Below, piece by piece: positions 8,694-18,678 of a stretch of DNA of 64,000 nt. The translations under genes and the position numbers were made by a program. The notes below the pieces were generated by a model. The model made no database searches, was not told the DNA's origin, and worked only from the letters and a program-made list of their open reading frames with translations. Positions within the stretch are counted from its first letter, which is position 1; the number at the start of each line of letters is the position of its first letter. The DNA is from Sphingomonas rhizophila (lineage in GTDB: Bacteria; Pseudomonadota; Alphaproteobacteria; Sphingomonadales; Sphingomonadaceae): positions 310,001-374,000 of the forward strand of contig NZ_CP060717.1 in NCBI RefSeq assembly GCF_014396585.1, read 5' to 3'.

Positions 8694-9067
8694 GCGGTAA
8701 CGATGCGGCCGTCGGCGATGGTCACCGGCCATCCCTGCAGCCGTGCGCCGACGCAGGGCCCGCCGACGCACCGGCCGCTGTCGATCTCGAACAGGGCGCC
8801 GTGCCAGTCGCACGCGATCAGCGAGCCGTCCTCGCTCAAATAGTCATCAAGTTTCTGGGCCAGCGGCAGGCCCATGTGCGGACAGCGGTCGACGTAGCCG
8901 AACACTGCGTCACCCTGCCGGACGATGAAGCCGTGGAAGCGGCCGGCCTTCATCTCAAGCACGAAATTGCGCGCGCTGCCGTTGGGGATGAGGTCGAGCG
9001 GACCGAGCGTGATCCCGGGCGGTGTCGCCGTCAGGCGGGTCAGGTCGGACTTCGGTTCGTCAGGCAT
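8690..9067 (-). CDS. Rieske 2Fe-2S ferredoxin-like protein
   Basis: A 125-residue protein with one Rieske cluster site: CPHMG (Cys-x-His) at about residue 62 and CDWHG (Cys-x-x-His) at about residue 86. Small free-standing Rieske proteins carry electrons to oxygenases. It overlaps the end of fahA by eight bases and is the last gene of the tyrosine-degradation operon. None of the upstream enzymes needs a Rieske partner, so its client is unknown. Confidence 0.9.
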   Translation of the reverse strand: MPDEPKSDLTRLTATPPGITLGPLDLIPNGSARNFVLEMKAGRFHGFIVRQGDAVFGYVDRCPHMGLPLAQKLDDYLSEDGSLIACDWHGALFEIDSGRCVGGPCVGARLQGWPVTIADGRIVTA

Positions 9068-10355
9068 CGACGACGGGCAGTACCCGCCCGGTAACGTGAC
9101 CGAAGCCGATTGGCACTGCGCCGGGCGCGACGCATCGCGCCGCGAGGGTCAGTTCGTCGCCGTCCTCCAGGAAACTGCGGGTTTCGCCGGTCCCGATAGC
9201 GATCGGCGTCTTCCCGCCTTGCGAAATCTCCAGCAGCGAACCAAGCCCGCTTGGGCTCGCGGTCGACAGCGTGCCGGTGCCGATGAGGTCGCCAGGCTGG
9301 AGGTTGCAGCCGTTCGACGCGTGATGGGTCACGATTTGCGCCGCCGACCAGTACATCGCCGCCGCCGCCTCGCCCTCAGACAGCACCAGCGGCGGGAAGC
9401 CTTGCTGGCGCATCCGCTCCGTCACCAGCACGGCCTCGATCTGGATGCCGAGCGCGGCAGTGCCGGCATCGGGGTCCCGGAGGTAGGGCAGGGGATCCGG
9501 ATCACCTTCGGGCCGCGGTGGCATGGCGCGCATGAAGGGGGCTAGCGCGTCGGGCGTCACGACCCACGGGCTGACACTGGTCAGGAAATTCTTGGCGAGG
9601 AAGGGGCCAAGCGGCTGGTATTCCCACGCCTGCAGGTCGCGCGCGGACCAGTCGTTGAGCAGGCAATAGCCGGCGATATGGCCGCGCGCCTCGGCGATCG
9701 GGATCGGCTGGCCGAGTTCGTTGCCGCGCCCGATCCAGATGCCGAGCTCCAGTTCGTAGTCGAGCCGGCGTGACGGGCCGTAGTCCGGCGTGTCGGCATT
9801 CGGCGGCTTGCGCTGACCTTTCGGCCGAATGACCGGTCCGCCCGACACGCGCACCGAACTGGCGCGGCCATGGTAGCCGATCGGCACATATTTGTAGTTC
9901 GGCAGCAACGGCTGGTCGGGGCGGAACTGCTTGCCGACATTGGTGGCGTGATGGATGCCGACGTAGAAATCGGTGTAGTCGCCGATCCGCGCCGGCAGGT
10001 GCATGGTGGCGTCCACGGCGTCGACCAGGTGCGATTCGACCTGGGGCCGCTGCGCCTCGCTCGACAGCAAGTCGGACAGCAGGCGGCGAAGCGCGCGGGC
10101 CTCGTCTGCCCCATGCGCGAACCAGTCGTTGAGTGTCGGCTGCGACAGGGCGCCGAGCCAGCGGTCGTCTACAAGTCCGGCCTCGGCCAGCGCGCGCAGG
10201 TCGAGGATCTTCTCCCCGATGGCGACGCCGATGCGCTGGTCCTTCGTCTCGGTCGAAAAGATGCCGAGTGGCAGGTTCTGGATGGGATAGAGCGGGTGGC
10301 CGTTGGCGCTGGCGACCCAGCTCTGGCGGGAAAGTGCGTGAGTTTCGTCGATCAT
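9060..10355 (-). CDS. fahA: Fumarylacetoacetase
   Basis: A 431-residue cytoplasmic enzyme that hydrolyses fumarylacetoacetate to fumarate and acetoacetate, the final step of tyrosine/homogentisate breakdown. Metal-site blocks are [11 protein letters not shown], the [16 protein letters not shown] region with two Glu, and [21 protein letters not shown]. The length fits the full two-domain eukaryote-type FAH rather than the short hydrolase-only proteins. The ATG used overlaps the hmgA stop by four bases; a longer in-frame extension upstream has no family support. Confidence 0.95.
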   Translation of the reverse strand: MIDETHALSRQSWVASANGHPLYPIQNLPLGIFSTETKDQRIGVAIGEKILDLRALAEAGLVDDRWLGALSQPTLNDWFAHGADEARALRRLLSDLLSSEAQRPQVESHLVDAVDATMHLPARIGDYTDFYVGIHHATNVGKQFRPDQPLLPNYKYVPIGYHGRASSVRVSGGPVIRPKGQRKPPNADTPDYGPSRRLDYELELGIWIGRGNELGQPIPIAEARGHIAGYCLLNDWSARDLQAWEYQPLGPFLAKNFLTSVSPWVVTPDALAPFMRAMPPRPEGDPDPLPYLRDPDAGTAALGIQIEAVLVTERMRQQGFPPLVLSEGEAAAAMYWSAAQIVTHHASNGCNLQPGDLIGTGTLSTASPSGLGSLLEISQGGKTPIAIGTGETRSFLEDGDELTLAARCVAPGAVPIGFGHVTGRVLPVVDA

Positions 10356-11632
10356 TTGGGAAGGCTGGCCTTGGGGAAGTCGGCCCACGCCTGGTCATAG
10401 TCGGGCTGGGCTCGGTCGAGGGCGAAGCGCGTCGGGACGTAGGGCCAGCAGCTTTCGACCATGAACGCCATGGTCCCGTCGATCTTGACCGGCTTCAGCT
10501 CCGCCTCGCTCGCGCTTTTCCAGCTGGCGACGTCGGGGCCATGGCCGCTCATGATGTTGTGCAGCGAAAGCCCGCCGGGGCGGAAGCCGTCGGCCTTGGC
10601 GTCATATTCGCCATGGATCAGCCCCATCGCCTCGCTCATCACGTTGCGGTGGAACCACGGCGGGCGGAAGGTGTCTTCGCCGACCATCCAGCGCGGCGGG
10701 AAGATGACGAAGTCGGCGTTGGCGCGGCCGGGGGTGTCGCTGGGCGAGGTCAGGACGGTGAAGATCGACGGATCGGGATGGTCGAAGCTGATGCTGCCGA
10801 TGGTATTGAACCGCGCCAATTCATACCGATAGGGCGCCAGCGTTCCGTGCCAAGCGACGACGTCGAGCGGCGAATGGTCGAGCGTCGTCGTCCACAGGCT
10901 GCCCATATATTTCTGGACGACCTCGTGGGGCGCATCGACGTCCTCGAACGCCGCGACCGGCGTTTCGAAATCGCGCGGATTGGCGAGGCCGTTGCTGCCG
11001 ATCGGGCCAAGTTCGGGCAGGCGAAACAGTGCGCCATGGTTCTCGGCGACATAGCCGGACGACGGTTCGCTGACGTCGACGCGGAAGCGGACGCCCCGCG
11101 GGATGACCGCGATCCAGCCCGGCGCGACGGTCAGCCGGCCAAGCTCGGTGAAGACCTCCAGCGTGCCCGACTGGGGGATGATCAGTAGCTCACCGTCGGC
11201 GTTGACGAAAATGCGCCGGTCCATCGACCGCGAAGCGCTATAGAGATGGACCGCAACGCCTACCAGGTCGGCAGGGTCGCCATTGGCGAGCATCGTCACC
11301 AGCCCCTCGATGAAATCAGCGTCCGTGGGCAAGTCGGCCGGCGGATCCCAGCGCAGGCGATTGGGCGCAACCGGCTCCTCGATAATTCCCGGCGCGAACA
11401 GCTTGGCACCCTCGTAGCGCGTGAACGGGCGATGGTCGGCGGTTGGGCGCAGCCGATAAAGCCAGCTGCGCCGGTTCTCGTGCCGCGGCGCGGTGAACGC
11501 GGTCCCGCTCAACTGCTCGGCGTACAGGCCGAAGGCCGGCCGTTGCGGGCTGTTGCGACCTTGCGGCAGCGCGCCGGAAACGGCCTCGGTCGCGACATGA
11601 GTACCGAAACCGGGGATGTAGCGTTCGCTCAC
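10352..11632 (-). CDS. hmgA: Homogentisate 1,2-dioxygenase
   Basis: A 426-residue cupin enzyme that opens the homogentisate ring to maleylacetoacetate with non-haem Fe(II). The expected iron ligands are visible in order: the His of WFHRNVMSE, the Glu of the same block, and the His of NIMSGHGPD. The block ends, [21 protein letters not shown], and YVPTRFA near the C-terminus are also characteristic. The start overlaps the hppD stop (ATGA) and its own stop overlaps fahA, showing translational coupling. The expected maleylacetoacetate isomerase gene is not in this operon. Confidence 0.96.
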   Translation of the reverse strand: MSERYIPGFGTHVATEAVSGALPQGRNSPQRPAFGLYAEQLSGTAFTAPRHENRRSWLYRLRPTADHRPFTRYEGAKLFAPGIIEEPVAPNRLRWDPPADLPTDADFIEGLVTMLANGDPADLVGVAVHLYSASRSMDRRIFVNADGELLIIPQSGTLEVFTELGRLTVAPGWIAVIPRGVRFRVDVSEPSSGYVAENHGALFRLPELGPIGSNGLANPRDFETPVAAFEDVDAPHEVVQKYMGSLWTTTLDHSPLDVVAWHGTLAPYRYELARFNTIGSISFDHPDPSIFTVLTSPSDTPGRANADFVIFPPRWMVGEDTFRPPWFHRNVMSEAMGLIHGEYDAKADGFRPGGLSLHNIMSGHGPDVASWKSASEAELKPVKIDGTMAFMVESCWPYVPTRFALDRAQPDYDQAWADFPKASLPK

Positions 11633-12669
11633 GCGTCGACCTTGATGACGCCGCGGCGGATCTGGTCGAGCTCGATGCTTTCGAACAGGGCCTGGAAATT
11701 GCCGTTGCCGAAACCCTCGTTGCCCTTGCGCTGGATGATCTCGAAGAAGATCGGTCCGAACAGGTTCTCGGTGAAGATCTGCAGCAAGATGCCGTCCTTT
11801 TCGACATCGCCATCGATCAGGATCCGGTTCTTGCGAAGCCGCTCGACGTCCTCGCCATGGCCGGGGACGCGCTTGTCGATCAGTTCGAAATAGGTCTCGA
11901 TCGTGTCCTGCAGGCGGACGCCGCGCTCGCGCAGCTTCTCGACCGTTTCGTAGATGTTGCTGGTCGACAGGGCGAGGTGCTGGATGCCCTCGCCGCCATA
12001 TTCGCGAAGGTACTCCTGGATCTGGCTATTGTCGTCCTGGCTTTCGTTGAGCGGGATGCGGATTGCCTTGTCGGGCGCGATCATCGCCTGGCTGAACAGG
12101 CCGGTCGCCTGGCCCTTGATGTCGAAATACTTCTGTTCCTCGAAGTTGAACAGCGTCTTGTAGAAGTCGGACCAAACCCGCATCTGCCCGCGCTGGACGT
12201 TGTGGGTCAGGTGGTCGAGCAGCTCGAGCCCGACATTGTTCCTGGCCTCGGCCTCTTCCCATCCATCGAACGCCGCCCAGTCAGCGTAGAGATCGGCGTT
12301 CTTGTCGATGAAATAGAGGTACGACCCGCCAATCCCCTTGATGACGGTGTCGTCTTCGTCGGTCAGCTCGGCGCCGTTCGACAGCGCCCAGTCGAGCGCC
12401 TGTTTCGGATTATCGACCCGAAAGGCCATCGCGCTGGCCGATGCGCCATGGGCATTGCGGAAGGCGGCGACGCGGCCATCGGCGTCGCGGTTGAGCATCA
12501 GGTTGATGCGACCCTGCTTGTAGCGGGTGATGTTCTTGGTTGGATGGCGGTGGGTCGGGACGAAGCCCAATTGTTCGAACTGCCGCGCCATCGCCTCGGG
12601 GTCGGGCGAAGTGAACTCGCAGAATTCGAAACCGTCGAGTCCAAGGGGGTTGTCCGCACTGACGCTCAT
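11629..12669 (-). CDS. hppD: 4-Hydroxyphenylpyruvate dioxygenase
   Basis: A 346-residue Fe(II) enzyme that makes homogentisate from 4-hydroxyphenylpyruvate. The two vicinal-oxygen-chelate halves are visible. Likely ligands are the His of NAHGAS, the His of [10 protein letters not shown] and the Glu of [11 protein letters not shown], and the C-terminal helix [15 protein letters not shown] closes the site. It is the first gene of the hppD-hmgA-fahA-Rieske operon. A PrsW gene ends 54 bases upstream on the same strand and might contribute read-through. Confidence 0.96.
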   Translation of the reverse strand: MSVSADNPLGLDGFEFCEFTSPDPEAMARQFEQLGFVPTHRHPTKNITRYKQGRINLMLNRDADGRVAAFRNAHGASASAMAFRVDNPKQALDWALSNGAELTDEDDTVIKGIGGSYLYFIDKNADLYADWAAFDGWEEAEARNNVGLELLDHLTHNVQRGQMRVWSDFYKTLFNFEEQKYFDIKGQATGLFSQAMIAPDKAIRIPLNESQDDNSQIQEYLREYGGEGIQHLALSTSNIYETVEKLRERGVRLQDTIETYFELIDKRVPGHGEDVERLRKNRILIDGDVEKDGILLQIFTENLFGPIFFEIIQRKGNEGFGNGNFQALFESIELDQIRRGVIKVDA

Positions 12670-12723
12670 GATCGCGTAGGCCTTTCGCGCAAGGAGGCTG
12701 GGTCGTGGCGCCCAAATGCGCGG

Positions 12724-13758
12724 CTAGGCGGGCTTTCGCAAGTCCTCGCGAAGCTCCCGTAGCTCCCACAGGTCGTTGCGGCTGTAGGGGAGCAGCGGTT
12801 CCAACGCCGCAAATCCGGCCTTGCCGATCGCGCGCTGCGCCGATTCCATTCGCTCGAACGTGTCGAGGAGGACATTATCGGGCGGCACCGGATGGCCGAG
12901 GAGCTTTTCCTCGGCGGTCACCACCAGACGCATGCTCGCGAGCAGATAGTCGCGGATGTGGTCGGCTTCGATCGGGGTGGATCGGCGCAGCAGCTGGGCG
13001 ATCTGCCGCCCACTGGCGTCGTCGGGCAGCTCACCGCGTTCCAGCGCGTCGAGCGCGGCGCGGTGGTTGGCGCTTTCCTCGATCAGCCACCCGCGCGCCT
13101 CGTTCGAGCCGACGTGGAAGATGGCCATCAGCAGCAGCGGGGTCGCCACCAGCGCGCCCATCATCGCGATCAGCGGCTGGTCGGGAAACTGGTTGAACAG
13201 GGTGTGGACCAGCCCGGCGACCAGCAGGCCGGGGATGATCCACAGCGGGTTGAAGGTATAGTGCGCGGCCGCCCTGCGGTTCTGGCATTCGGCCAGTTCG
13301 TGGGCGATCGCGGCCATGGTCGCGCCGGTGACGCCGTGCATCAGTGCCGTGCCTAGCCCCCGGACCATCCACACCGTCGGCGCCAGGTCGTCGAAGCGCA
13401 TCAGGTAGAGAATATTCTCGACCACCGAAAAACCGGCGCCGATCGAGAAACCCGAAATGACCGCATCGAGCTTGTAGCCGATGCGGTTGAGGTAGAAGAG
13501 CGTCAGGACGACCAGCGCCTTCAGTGATTCCTCGATCCATGGCGCGACGAAGCGGCTGTAGCCCGAAAAGCCGATCGGCAGGACGTCGATCAACTGGCCG
13601 CTGATCGGATAGGCGATGAGGGCGATGACGCCGCCGGCGAGCAGCAGGACCACAATCTCGGACAGGCTCATCAGCTTGAACACGTCGAGCCAGACGAACA
13701 GGGCAACCATCGCGAGCACCGGAACCAGCGCCACCGTCCAGTCGAGAAGCTCGATCAT
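12724..13758 (-). CDS. PrsW family intramembrane metalloprotease
   Basis: A 344-residue polytopic membrane protein. About seven hydrophobic helices occupy residues 5-220, followed by a cytosolic helical tail of about 120 residues. The PrsW signatures are present: EESLKAL (first Glu pair), FSVVENILY, HGVTGATMA and a second His in LVHTLFNQ. In Bacillus, PrsW starts cleavage of an anti-sigma factor; the substrate here is unknown. The ATG chosen removes an unrelated Arg/Ser-rich extension and lies 10 bases after the upstream metalloprotease gene, so the two form an operon. Confidence 0.88.
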   Translation of the reverse strand: MIELLDWTVALVPVLAMVALFVWLDVFKLMSLSEIVVLLLAGGVIALIAYPISGQLIDVLPIGFSGYSRFVAPWIEESLKALVVLTLFYLNRIGYKLDAVISGFSIGAGFSVVENILYLMRFDDLAPTVWMVRGLGTALMHGVTGATMAAIAHELAECQNRRAAAHYTFNPLWIIPGLLVAGLVHTLFNQFPDQPLIAMMGALVATPLLLMAIFHVGSNEARGWLIEESANHRAALDALERGELPDDASGRQIAQLLRRSTPIEADHIRDYLLASMRLVVTAEEKLLGHPVPPDNVLLDTFERMESAQRAIGKAGFAALEPLLPYSRNDLWELRELREDLRKPA

Positions 13759-13768
13759 CACGCCAACC

Positions 13769-16700
13769 CTACATGATCTTGAGCGAGGCAAGGAATTCGG
13801 TGCGGCCGTCGATGTCCTTGTCGCCGAACCCGCGCGCGATGCCGAAGGAAAAGACCATCGGCAGGCGCAGCGCGACCGTGAATGCCAGGTCGACCTGCAC
13901 CCCGGCATTGGCCAGTCGGTAACGGGTGCCGTCGGGCGCGCGGTTGAGCATGCCGCCAGCGAACAGGGCAGGGCGTGCGTAGGACAGGTAGAAAGCGGGT
14001 GTTCCCACTTCCTCGAAGCGGAGCGGCGGCAGGTTGATCTCGCCGGTCAGCTTGGCAAACCGACGCGCGGCGATCTGGTCGATCTCGAAACCCGGGAAGC
14101 TTTCGAACTCACGGTAGCGCTTTTCGGTCCGGTCATCGACATAGTTGTTGCGGAACGACCCGAAATAGAAGGCGCCGAGCGGGCTCGCACGATCGCCGCC
14201 GACCACGCCGGCGTGGGCGTAGATCCAAGCCGAGCTGTTGTTGATCGGCAGCGGCACGCCATAGTCGAGGCCGGCATAGACGTGCGGGAAAGTCTCGCCC
14301 TCGGCACGGTCCGCGCCGCCGACCAACCGGGCCGCGACGCCCTTTTCGTGATCGACGCCGCCGAGCGACTTGACCGTGTTGGTGTATTTCACCCCGGCTT
14401 CCGCGCTGAAGATGTTCTTGGGGCTGAGGATGTTCTGGGCGGCGGGCAACTGTTCAAGCCCGAAATAGGCGGCGGCGCTTCCGAACAGGTCGAGCTGGCG
14501 CGGCGGATCGTAGATCCTGGTCTTGTTGTAGCTGACGATGACCGCATCGCCCTTGCGGCTGCGTTTCACCGGTCCGGCAAGGTCGTAGACGTCGGCGTCG
14601 TTGTGCCAATAGCGCAGCGTCCAATCGAGCGTCTTGTACTTGATGTCGGCGTGCAGCCGGTCGTTGATTCCGCCGCCGCCGAACGGAGATACGCTGAAGG
14701 TCGCGCTCAACTGCCGGAATTGCAGCGGATCCTCGATGTTGAAGTAGTAACCGATCGTCGGCTTGCTGAGGTAGCCTTCGACGACCGGATAGGCGCCGGC
14801 CAGCTTCATCGCCCGGTTCGGCACATATTTCCCGCGAGCGGTGAGGATGGAGTCGAGGTCAACCTTGGCGGGGGAGCCGACCCCCCAGTCCTTGAGTTCG
14901 GGGTGTCGGCGGATGACCTCGCTGCCGAGGAACGCGACGTTGCCCAGGTCCTCGCGATGCTGCGGGGTGATGATCGACGGGCTAAGGCCCTGGCCGGTGT
15001 ATTCCTGGACGAACAACGATCCGTCGGGGCGCGGCATCGGCCGGAAGAAGCCGGTCGAGGCGTTAGTCAGTGCCTCATATTTGCCGCTGGCGATGTCGAA
15101 CCGGAAGACGTTGGAGACGCCGGTATAATAGCTGGTACCAACCAGCGATTTGCTGTCGGGGGCGAAGACGAAGCCTTCGGGTGTCGCCGGCGCCATGTCC
15201 AGCCGCGCGACCTCTTCGGGACCACCTCCATTCTTGAACTGGTCGAGCCGCCACACACGCACTGATTGCTTGCCGTCGACCTCACCAAACGATGCCGACA
15301 CCATCGTCCCGTCGGGCGAGATATCGAGATCGAATGGAATCTCGCCATAGTCGAAGGTGTGGATCTGGTTGAAGCCGGCGTAGGGCGCGGGCAGGCGGAC
15401 GATGGTCGCGTAGCCGTTCTGGTGGCGGATCCCCCACAGCGACTTGTCGGTGGGGTTGAGGACAAGATCGCCGATCCGCGCGTCGGTCAACAGCTTGCGC
15501 CGCTTGCCGGTGTCGACGTCGATCGCAAACAGGTCGCGGAAGGCGTGGTTGTCCTCGGTGTAATAAGCCGTCCGCGCCTCGGGATCGAATGCCAGACTGG
15601 TGACCCGGTAGAGCATCGACCCCTTGAGGTCTGCCAGATGCCGGAGCTTGCCGGTCGCGACCGAGACCGACCCGACATAGGCGATGACGCCGCTGTACTT
15701 GAATGCCCCGATCAGGCTGTCGGTTTTCGCGTCGTAATAAAGGCGCGACACGGACCCAAGGCCGCGCGGCGTGATGTGGCGCACCTCGGTCAGCGGATAT
15801 TGGGCGAGGCCCTCCAGGTTCCGGCGCTGGAAGGCATGCTCCCACGCGATCCAGTCATCCCAGACATCGTCGAGGCCCTTGCCGTACGCGCGCCTGAACT
15901 GGGTGGCGTAGAAGCCAGCGCTGTCTTCGTCGCGGCGAAGCCATTGCAGCAGCCGTTCCGGGCCGTAGGTCAGGACGAGGTAAGAAACGAAGCGGCTGCC
16001 GTAGAGATAGTCGTTGACCCCGACCTGGAAGTCGATCGACGTGCCTTCGGATTCCAGGCCCAGGGGCGAATAGAATTTGGCGTTGTCGCGGACCATCGCG
16101 CGAAACACCATCTCGTCATAGCCGCCCTGCGCGCGGCCGAGCCCGCCGGCCATCCACGTCTCGAAGAAGACCGCGGTGCCCTCAAGCTGCCAGCGTGGCG
16201 CGTTGACGCGCGGCGTGACGAGGAAGTTGTAGAGGATCGATTCCGGATGCTCCTGGATCGGGGGCACCTTGCCAGCGAACAGCCTCCGCCAGAAGGCGTC
16301 GCGGCTGTTCCACACGTCCATCTGCGCGACGTGGGCAAGCTCGTGGTTCGACAAGGTGAAGAAGCGCTCGCCCGGGCTGAACGTCTCCATGGTCTGGCTG
16401 AGCGGCGCGACGTCGAGCAGTACAGCGTTGTTGGGGGATGAGCGCGCACCCGCGTTACCGTAATCGCCGAAGTCCTTGAGCAGGACGGTCATCGGGTCCC
16501 ACGGCTTCCAATTGAACTTCTGCTCGTGCCAGCGCAGCGAATTTGTCAGCGACCGCGCGACGTAGGGCGTCAGGTAGGTCTGGACCGGGTCGAAATAGAG
16601 AAGCTTGAAGTCCCTCGTCTCGAGCGTCGACAGGTCGATGCCCGATGCGTTCGGCGGGACATGCTCGGGCAGTTCCCGTTTCGGCTCGGACGGCGTCGGC

Positions 16701-16873
16701 GGCGTGTCGTTGGCCGGCGGCGGGACAGGCCCGGGTTCGGTGACGGTGGTGGGCGGGTCGGGGGGCGGCGCGGTCGGCTGGGTCTGGGCGAGCGCGCCCG
16801 CCGACGTTCCGGCCAGCAGGATGGCAAAGGCACAGGCTGTCGCGGTTCTTCCGCGAGCAACGGGTCGAGTCAT
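13769..16873 (-). CDS. Large exported metalloprotease, beta-propeller and barrel protein
   Basis: A 1034-residue protein starting with a signal peptide (cut near ALAQ) and a Pro/Thr-rich spacer to about residue 70. A zinc-peptidase-like domain follows, with HELAH near residue 180 and a downstream ExxxVFFE-type segment (LEGTAVFFETWMAGG). Residues about 370-640 hold WD40/TolB-like propeller repeats (for example IGDLVLNPTDKSLWGIR and FDLDISPDGTMVSASFG). The C-terminal 350 residues are strand-rich and end in alternating aromatic strands like an outer-membrane barrel, finishing in IM. I infer an outer-membrane-anchored peptidase; the substrate is unknown. A strong minus-strand terminator ends 11 bases before the ATG. 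Confidence 0.75.
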   Translation of the reverse strand: MTRPVARGRTATACAFAILLAGTSAGALAQTQPTAPPPDPPTTVTEPGPVPPPANDTPPTPSEPKRELPEHVPPNASGIDLSTLETRDFKLLYFDPVQTYLTPYVARSLTNSLRWHEQKFNWKPWDPMTVLLKDFGDYGNAGARSSPNNAVLLDVAPLSQTMETFSPGERFFTLSNHELAHVAQMDVWNSRDAFWRRLFAGKVPPIQEHPESILYNFLVTPRVNAPRWQLEGTAVFFETWMAGGLGRAQGGYDEMVFRAMVRDNAKFYSPLGLESEGTSIDFQVGVNDYLYGSRFVSYLVLTYGPERLLQWLRRDEDSAGFYATQFRRAYGKGLDDVWDDWIAWEHAFQRRNLEGLAQYPLTEVRHITPRGLGSVSRLYYDAKTDSLIGAFKYSGVIAYVGSVSVATGKLRHLADLKGSMLYRVTSLAFDPEARTAYYTEDNHAFRDLFAIDVDTGKRRKLLTDARIGDLVLNPTDKSLWGIRHQNGYATIVRLPAPYAGFNQIHTFDYGEIPFDLDISPDGTMVSASFGEVDGKQSVRVWRLDQFKNGGGPEEVARLDMAPATPEGFVFAPDSKSLVGTSYYTGVSNVFRFDIASGKYEALTNASTGFFRPMPRPDGSLFVQEYTGQGLSPSIITPQHREDLGNVAFLGSEVIRRHPELKDWGVGSPAKVDLDSILTARGKYVPNRAMKLAGAYPVVEGYLSKPTIGYYFNIEDPLQFRQLSATFSVSPFGGGGINDRLHADIKYKTLDWTLRYWHNDADVYDLAGPVKRSRKGDAVIVSYNKTRIYDPPRQLDLFGSAAAYFGLEQLPAAQNILSPKNIFSAEAGVKYTNTVKSLGGVDHEKGVAARLVGGADRAEGETFPHVYAGLDYGVPLPINNSSAWIYAHAGVVGGDRASPLGAFYFGSFRNNYVDDRTEKRYREFESFPGFEIDQIAARRFAKLTGEINLPPLRFEEVGTPAFYLSYARPALFAGGMLNRAPDGTRYRLANAGVQVDLAFTVALRLPMVFSFGIARGFGDKDIDGRTEFLASLKIM

Positions 16874-16883
16874 CGAGCCCCCA

Positions 16884-16915
16884 AAAAAACGGGGCCGCCC
16901 GAAAGCGGCCCGACC
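16884..16915 (-). terminator. Intrinsic terminator after the decapeptide-repeat gene
   Basis: Read on the minus strand this is GGGCCGC, a TTTCGG loop, GCGGCCC, then CG and seven T. It is the clearest rho-independent terminator in the window. It sits directly after the reconstructed stop at 16924 of the repeat-protein gene and only 11 bases before the start codon of the metalloprotease gene. Confidence 0.85.
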
Positions 16916-16923
16916 CCAAGCTA

Positions 16924-18469
16924 CTACCGTCCGATGGCCCCGTGGCGCCCATCCGCTGAAGCGCGGCGGCGAACCCGGGATTGGCCATCATCGCCATGGC
17001 CCCGTTGACCGAGGCCAGCCGGGCTAGCGCCCGGCGTTGGTCGCCAGAGAGGCCAGCGCCGGTCCGTCCTGTGCCAGTCGGGCGAAGGCCGATGGGTTGC
17101 TGGTCATCTGCGAAAAGGCCTGCGCATTGCCCGCGACGCCCGCCAGCGCGCGCGGACTCATCTGGCCCGCGGAGGCAAGGTTGGCGGCCGCCGCGACGCT
17201 ATTGAAAGCCTGGGCTGCCTTTGCCGCCGCGGCAAGATCGAGCGACTTGGCGCCGACCTGGCGAAGCGAGGGCGTATTGGCCATGCGCGACAGTGCGGCG
17301 GTATCCATCGCCTGGCGGAACATGCCGGCGTTGGTCGCAATTGCCTGGAGCGACGCGGCGTTGGCCGCCATCGACGGCAGCGCGCCGGCATCCGCCTTGA
17401 TCGCCGCGGCCAGGCTGGCGTCCTTGGCGAGCGCGTTGAGGTCGGCCGCGCGGCCAGCCATGCCGGGCATGTTCGCTGCCTGCGCCGCGAACCCTGCCGG
17501 ATCCTTGGCCCAGCGCGCGGAATGGCCACCGGCCATGATCGCCTGCGCGGCGGCCGCATGGGTCGACAATGCTCGATAGAACGCGGCGTGCTGGGCGACC
17601 GAGGCAAGGGCCTTGGGTTCCCGCGACAAGGCGTCGAGTGTGGCCGCATTGGTCGACATCAGCGACGCGAGTTGCGCCGAGGCCGCAGCATTAAGGCCAA
17701 GCTTGCTGATGGCTTCGGCCTGCTTGATCGCCGACTGCATCAGGCCGACGTTGCCGGCGATGCCCTTGAAGGCGGCGGCATGGTCCGCGATCGCCGCGAA
17801 CAGGCCGGCGTCGGCCTTCAATCGTTGGATCGCGCCGGCGTCGGCAAGGAGCGAGGCCGCGAAGCGGTCGTCGCCCGAGCCTCGGGCGATGATGCGGGCG
17901 AGCAGGTCGGCGTCCATCGCCTTGGACAGGGCGCCAAGGTCGGCGGCGCGGCTCAGCATCTGGGACAAGGCCTGCGGGTGCCGGTCGGCCATGTAGCTGA
18001 ACGTCTGTGCGTGGCCGGCGATGGCGGCGTACATCGCCGCGTTGCGCGGGGCCATGTCCTTCATCTGCGCCTGCGCGACGGCGGCGACCTTGGCCATTTC
18101 GGCGAAGGCGCGCGGGTCTTTCGATACCGCCTGGAAGGCGCCGGGATTGGCGGCGACGGCGGCCATCGCCGGACCGTTGTTCAACAGGGCGGCAAAACCC
18201 GGATCGCTGGCCATCGCCCGGAATTCCGGATTCTTGGTCAGCACCTCGAACGCGTCGGTCTGCATGAGCTGCGGGATCGACGTATCGCCCAGCGCCACGT
18301 CACCGGCGGCAACTTGCGAGGAAACGTAGCGGTCGGCCGGGGCGATGGTGCCCGCCGACGGACCAAGCGGAGGATAGACGCGACCGACGGCGTAGGCGCC
18401 GGCGGCAATGGCCAGTACAATGGCGGCGGACGCAAGATAACGACGTTGGTTCGATGCGGTAGCTTCCAT
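16924..18469 (-). CDS. Ala-rich decapeptide-repeat membrane protein, C-terminus frameshifted as read
   Basis: About 515 residues after repair. One transmembrane helix near residues 12-30 (YLASAAIVLAIAAGAYAVG) is followed by some forty imperfect ten-residue repeats of the form F/L-x-x-L/M/V-A-x-N/D-P-x-A (for example FRAMASDPG, FQAVSKDPRA, LDALSREPKA). The repeats predict stacked short helices on the outside of the membrane. As written the frame stops at 17024. One extra G at 17030-17032 continues the repeats (ARLASVNGAMAMMANPGFAA), and a second at 16938-16941 brings a double stop just before the terminator. The start chosen has GAAGGTGGGGAA upstream. I do not recognise a family. Confidence 0.7.
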
Positions 18470-18678
18470 GTCGAGATTCCCCACCTTCATTGAGATGGTT
18501 AATCTCGTTTAAGACTCCAAGTTAGTCAACGTAAACAGGAAATTAACAACGATATCCTTGGGATAGCGAGGGGTGAAAACGCCCTGTCGATGCCTGCCGG
18601 CGCCGACTCGATCATCAATCTGTCCCGGGCGCTGCCGAACGAAACCCAGGGCGGACGGCCCGCGTTGGGGGAGTAACG

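Noticed and set aside
13616-16441. Two long plus-strand frames of 549 and 391 residues
   Set aside because: They mirror the third-position GC bias of the minus-strand metalloprotease gene and show no recognisable domain.
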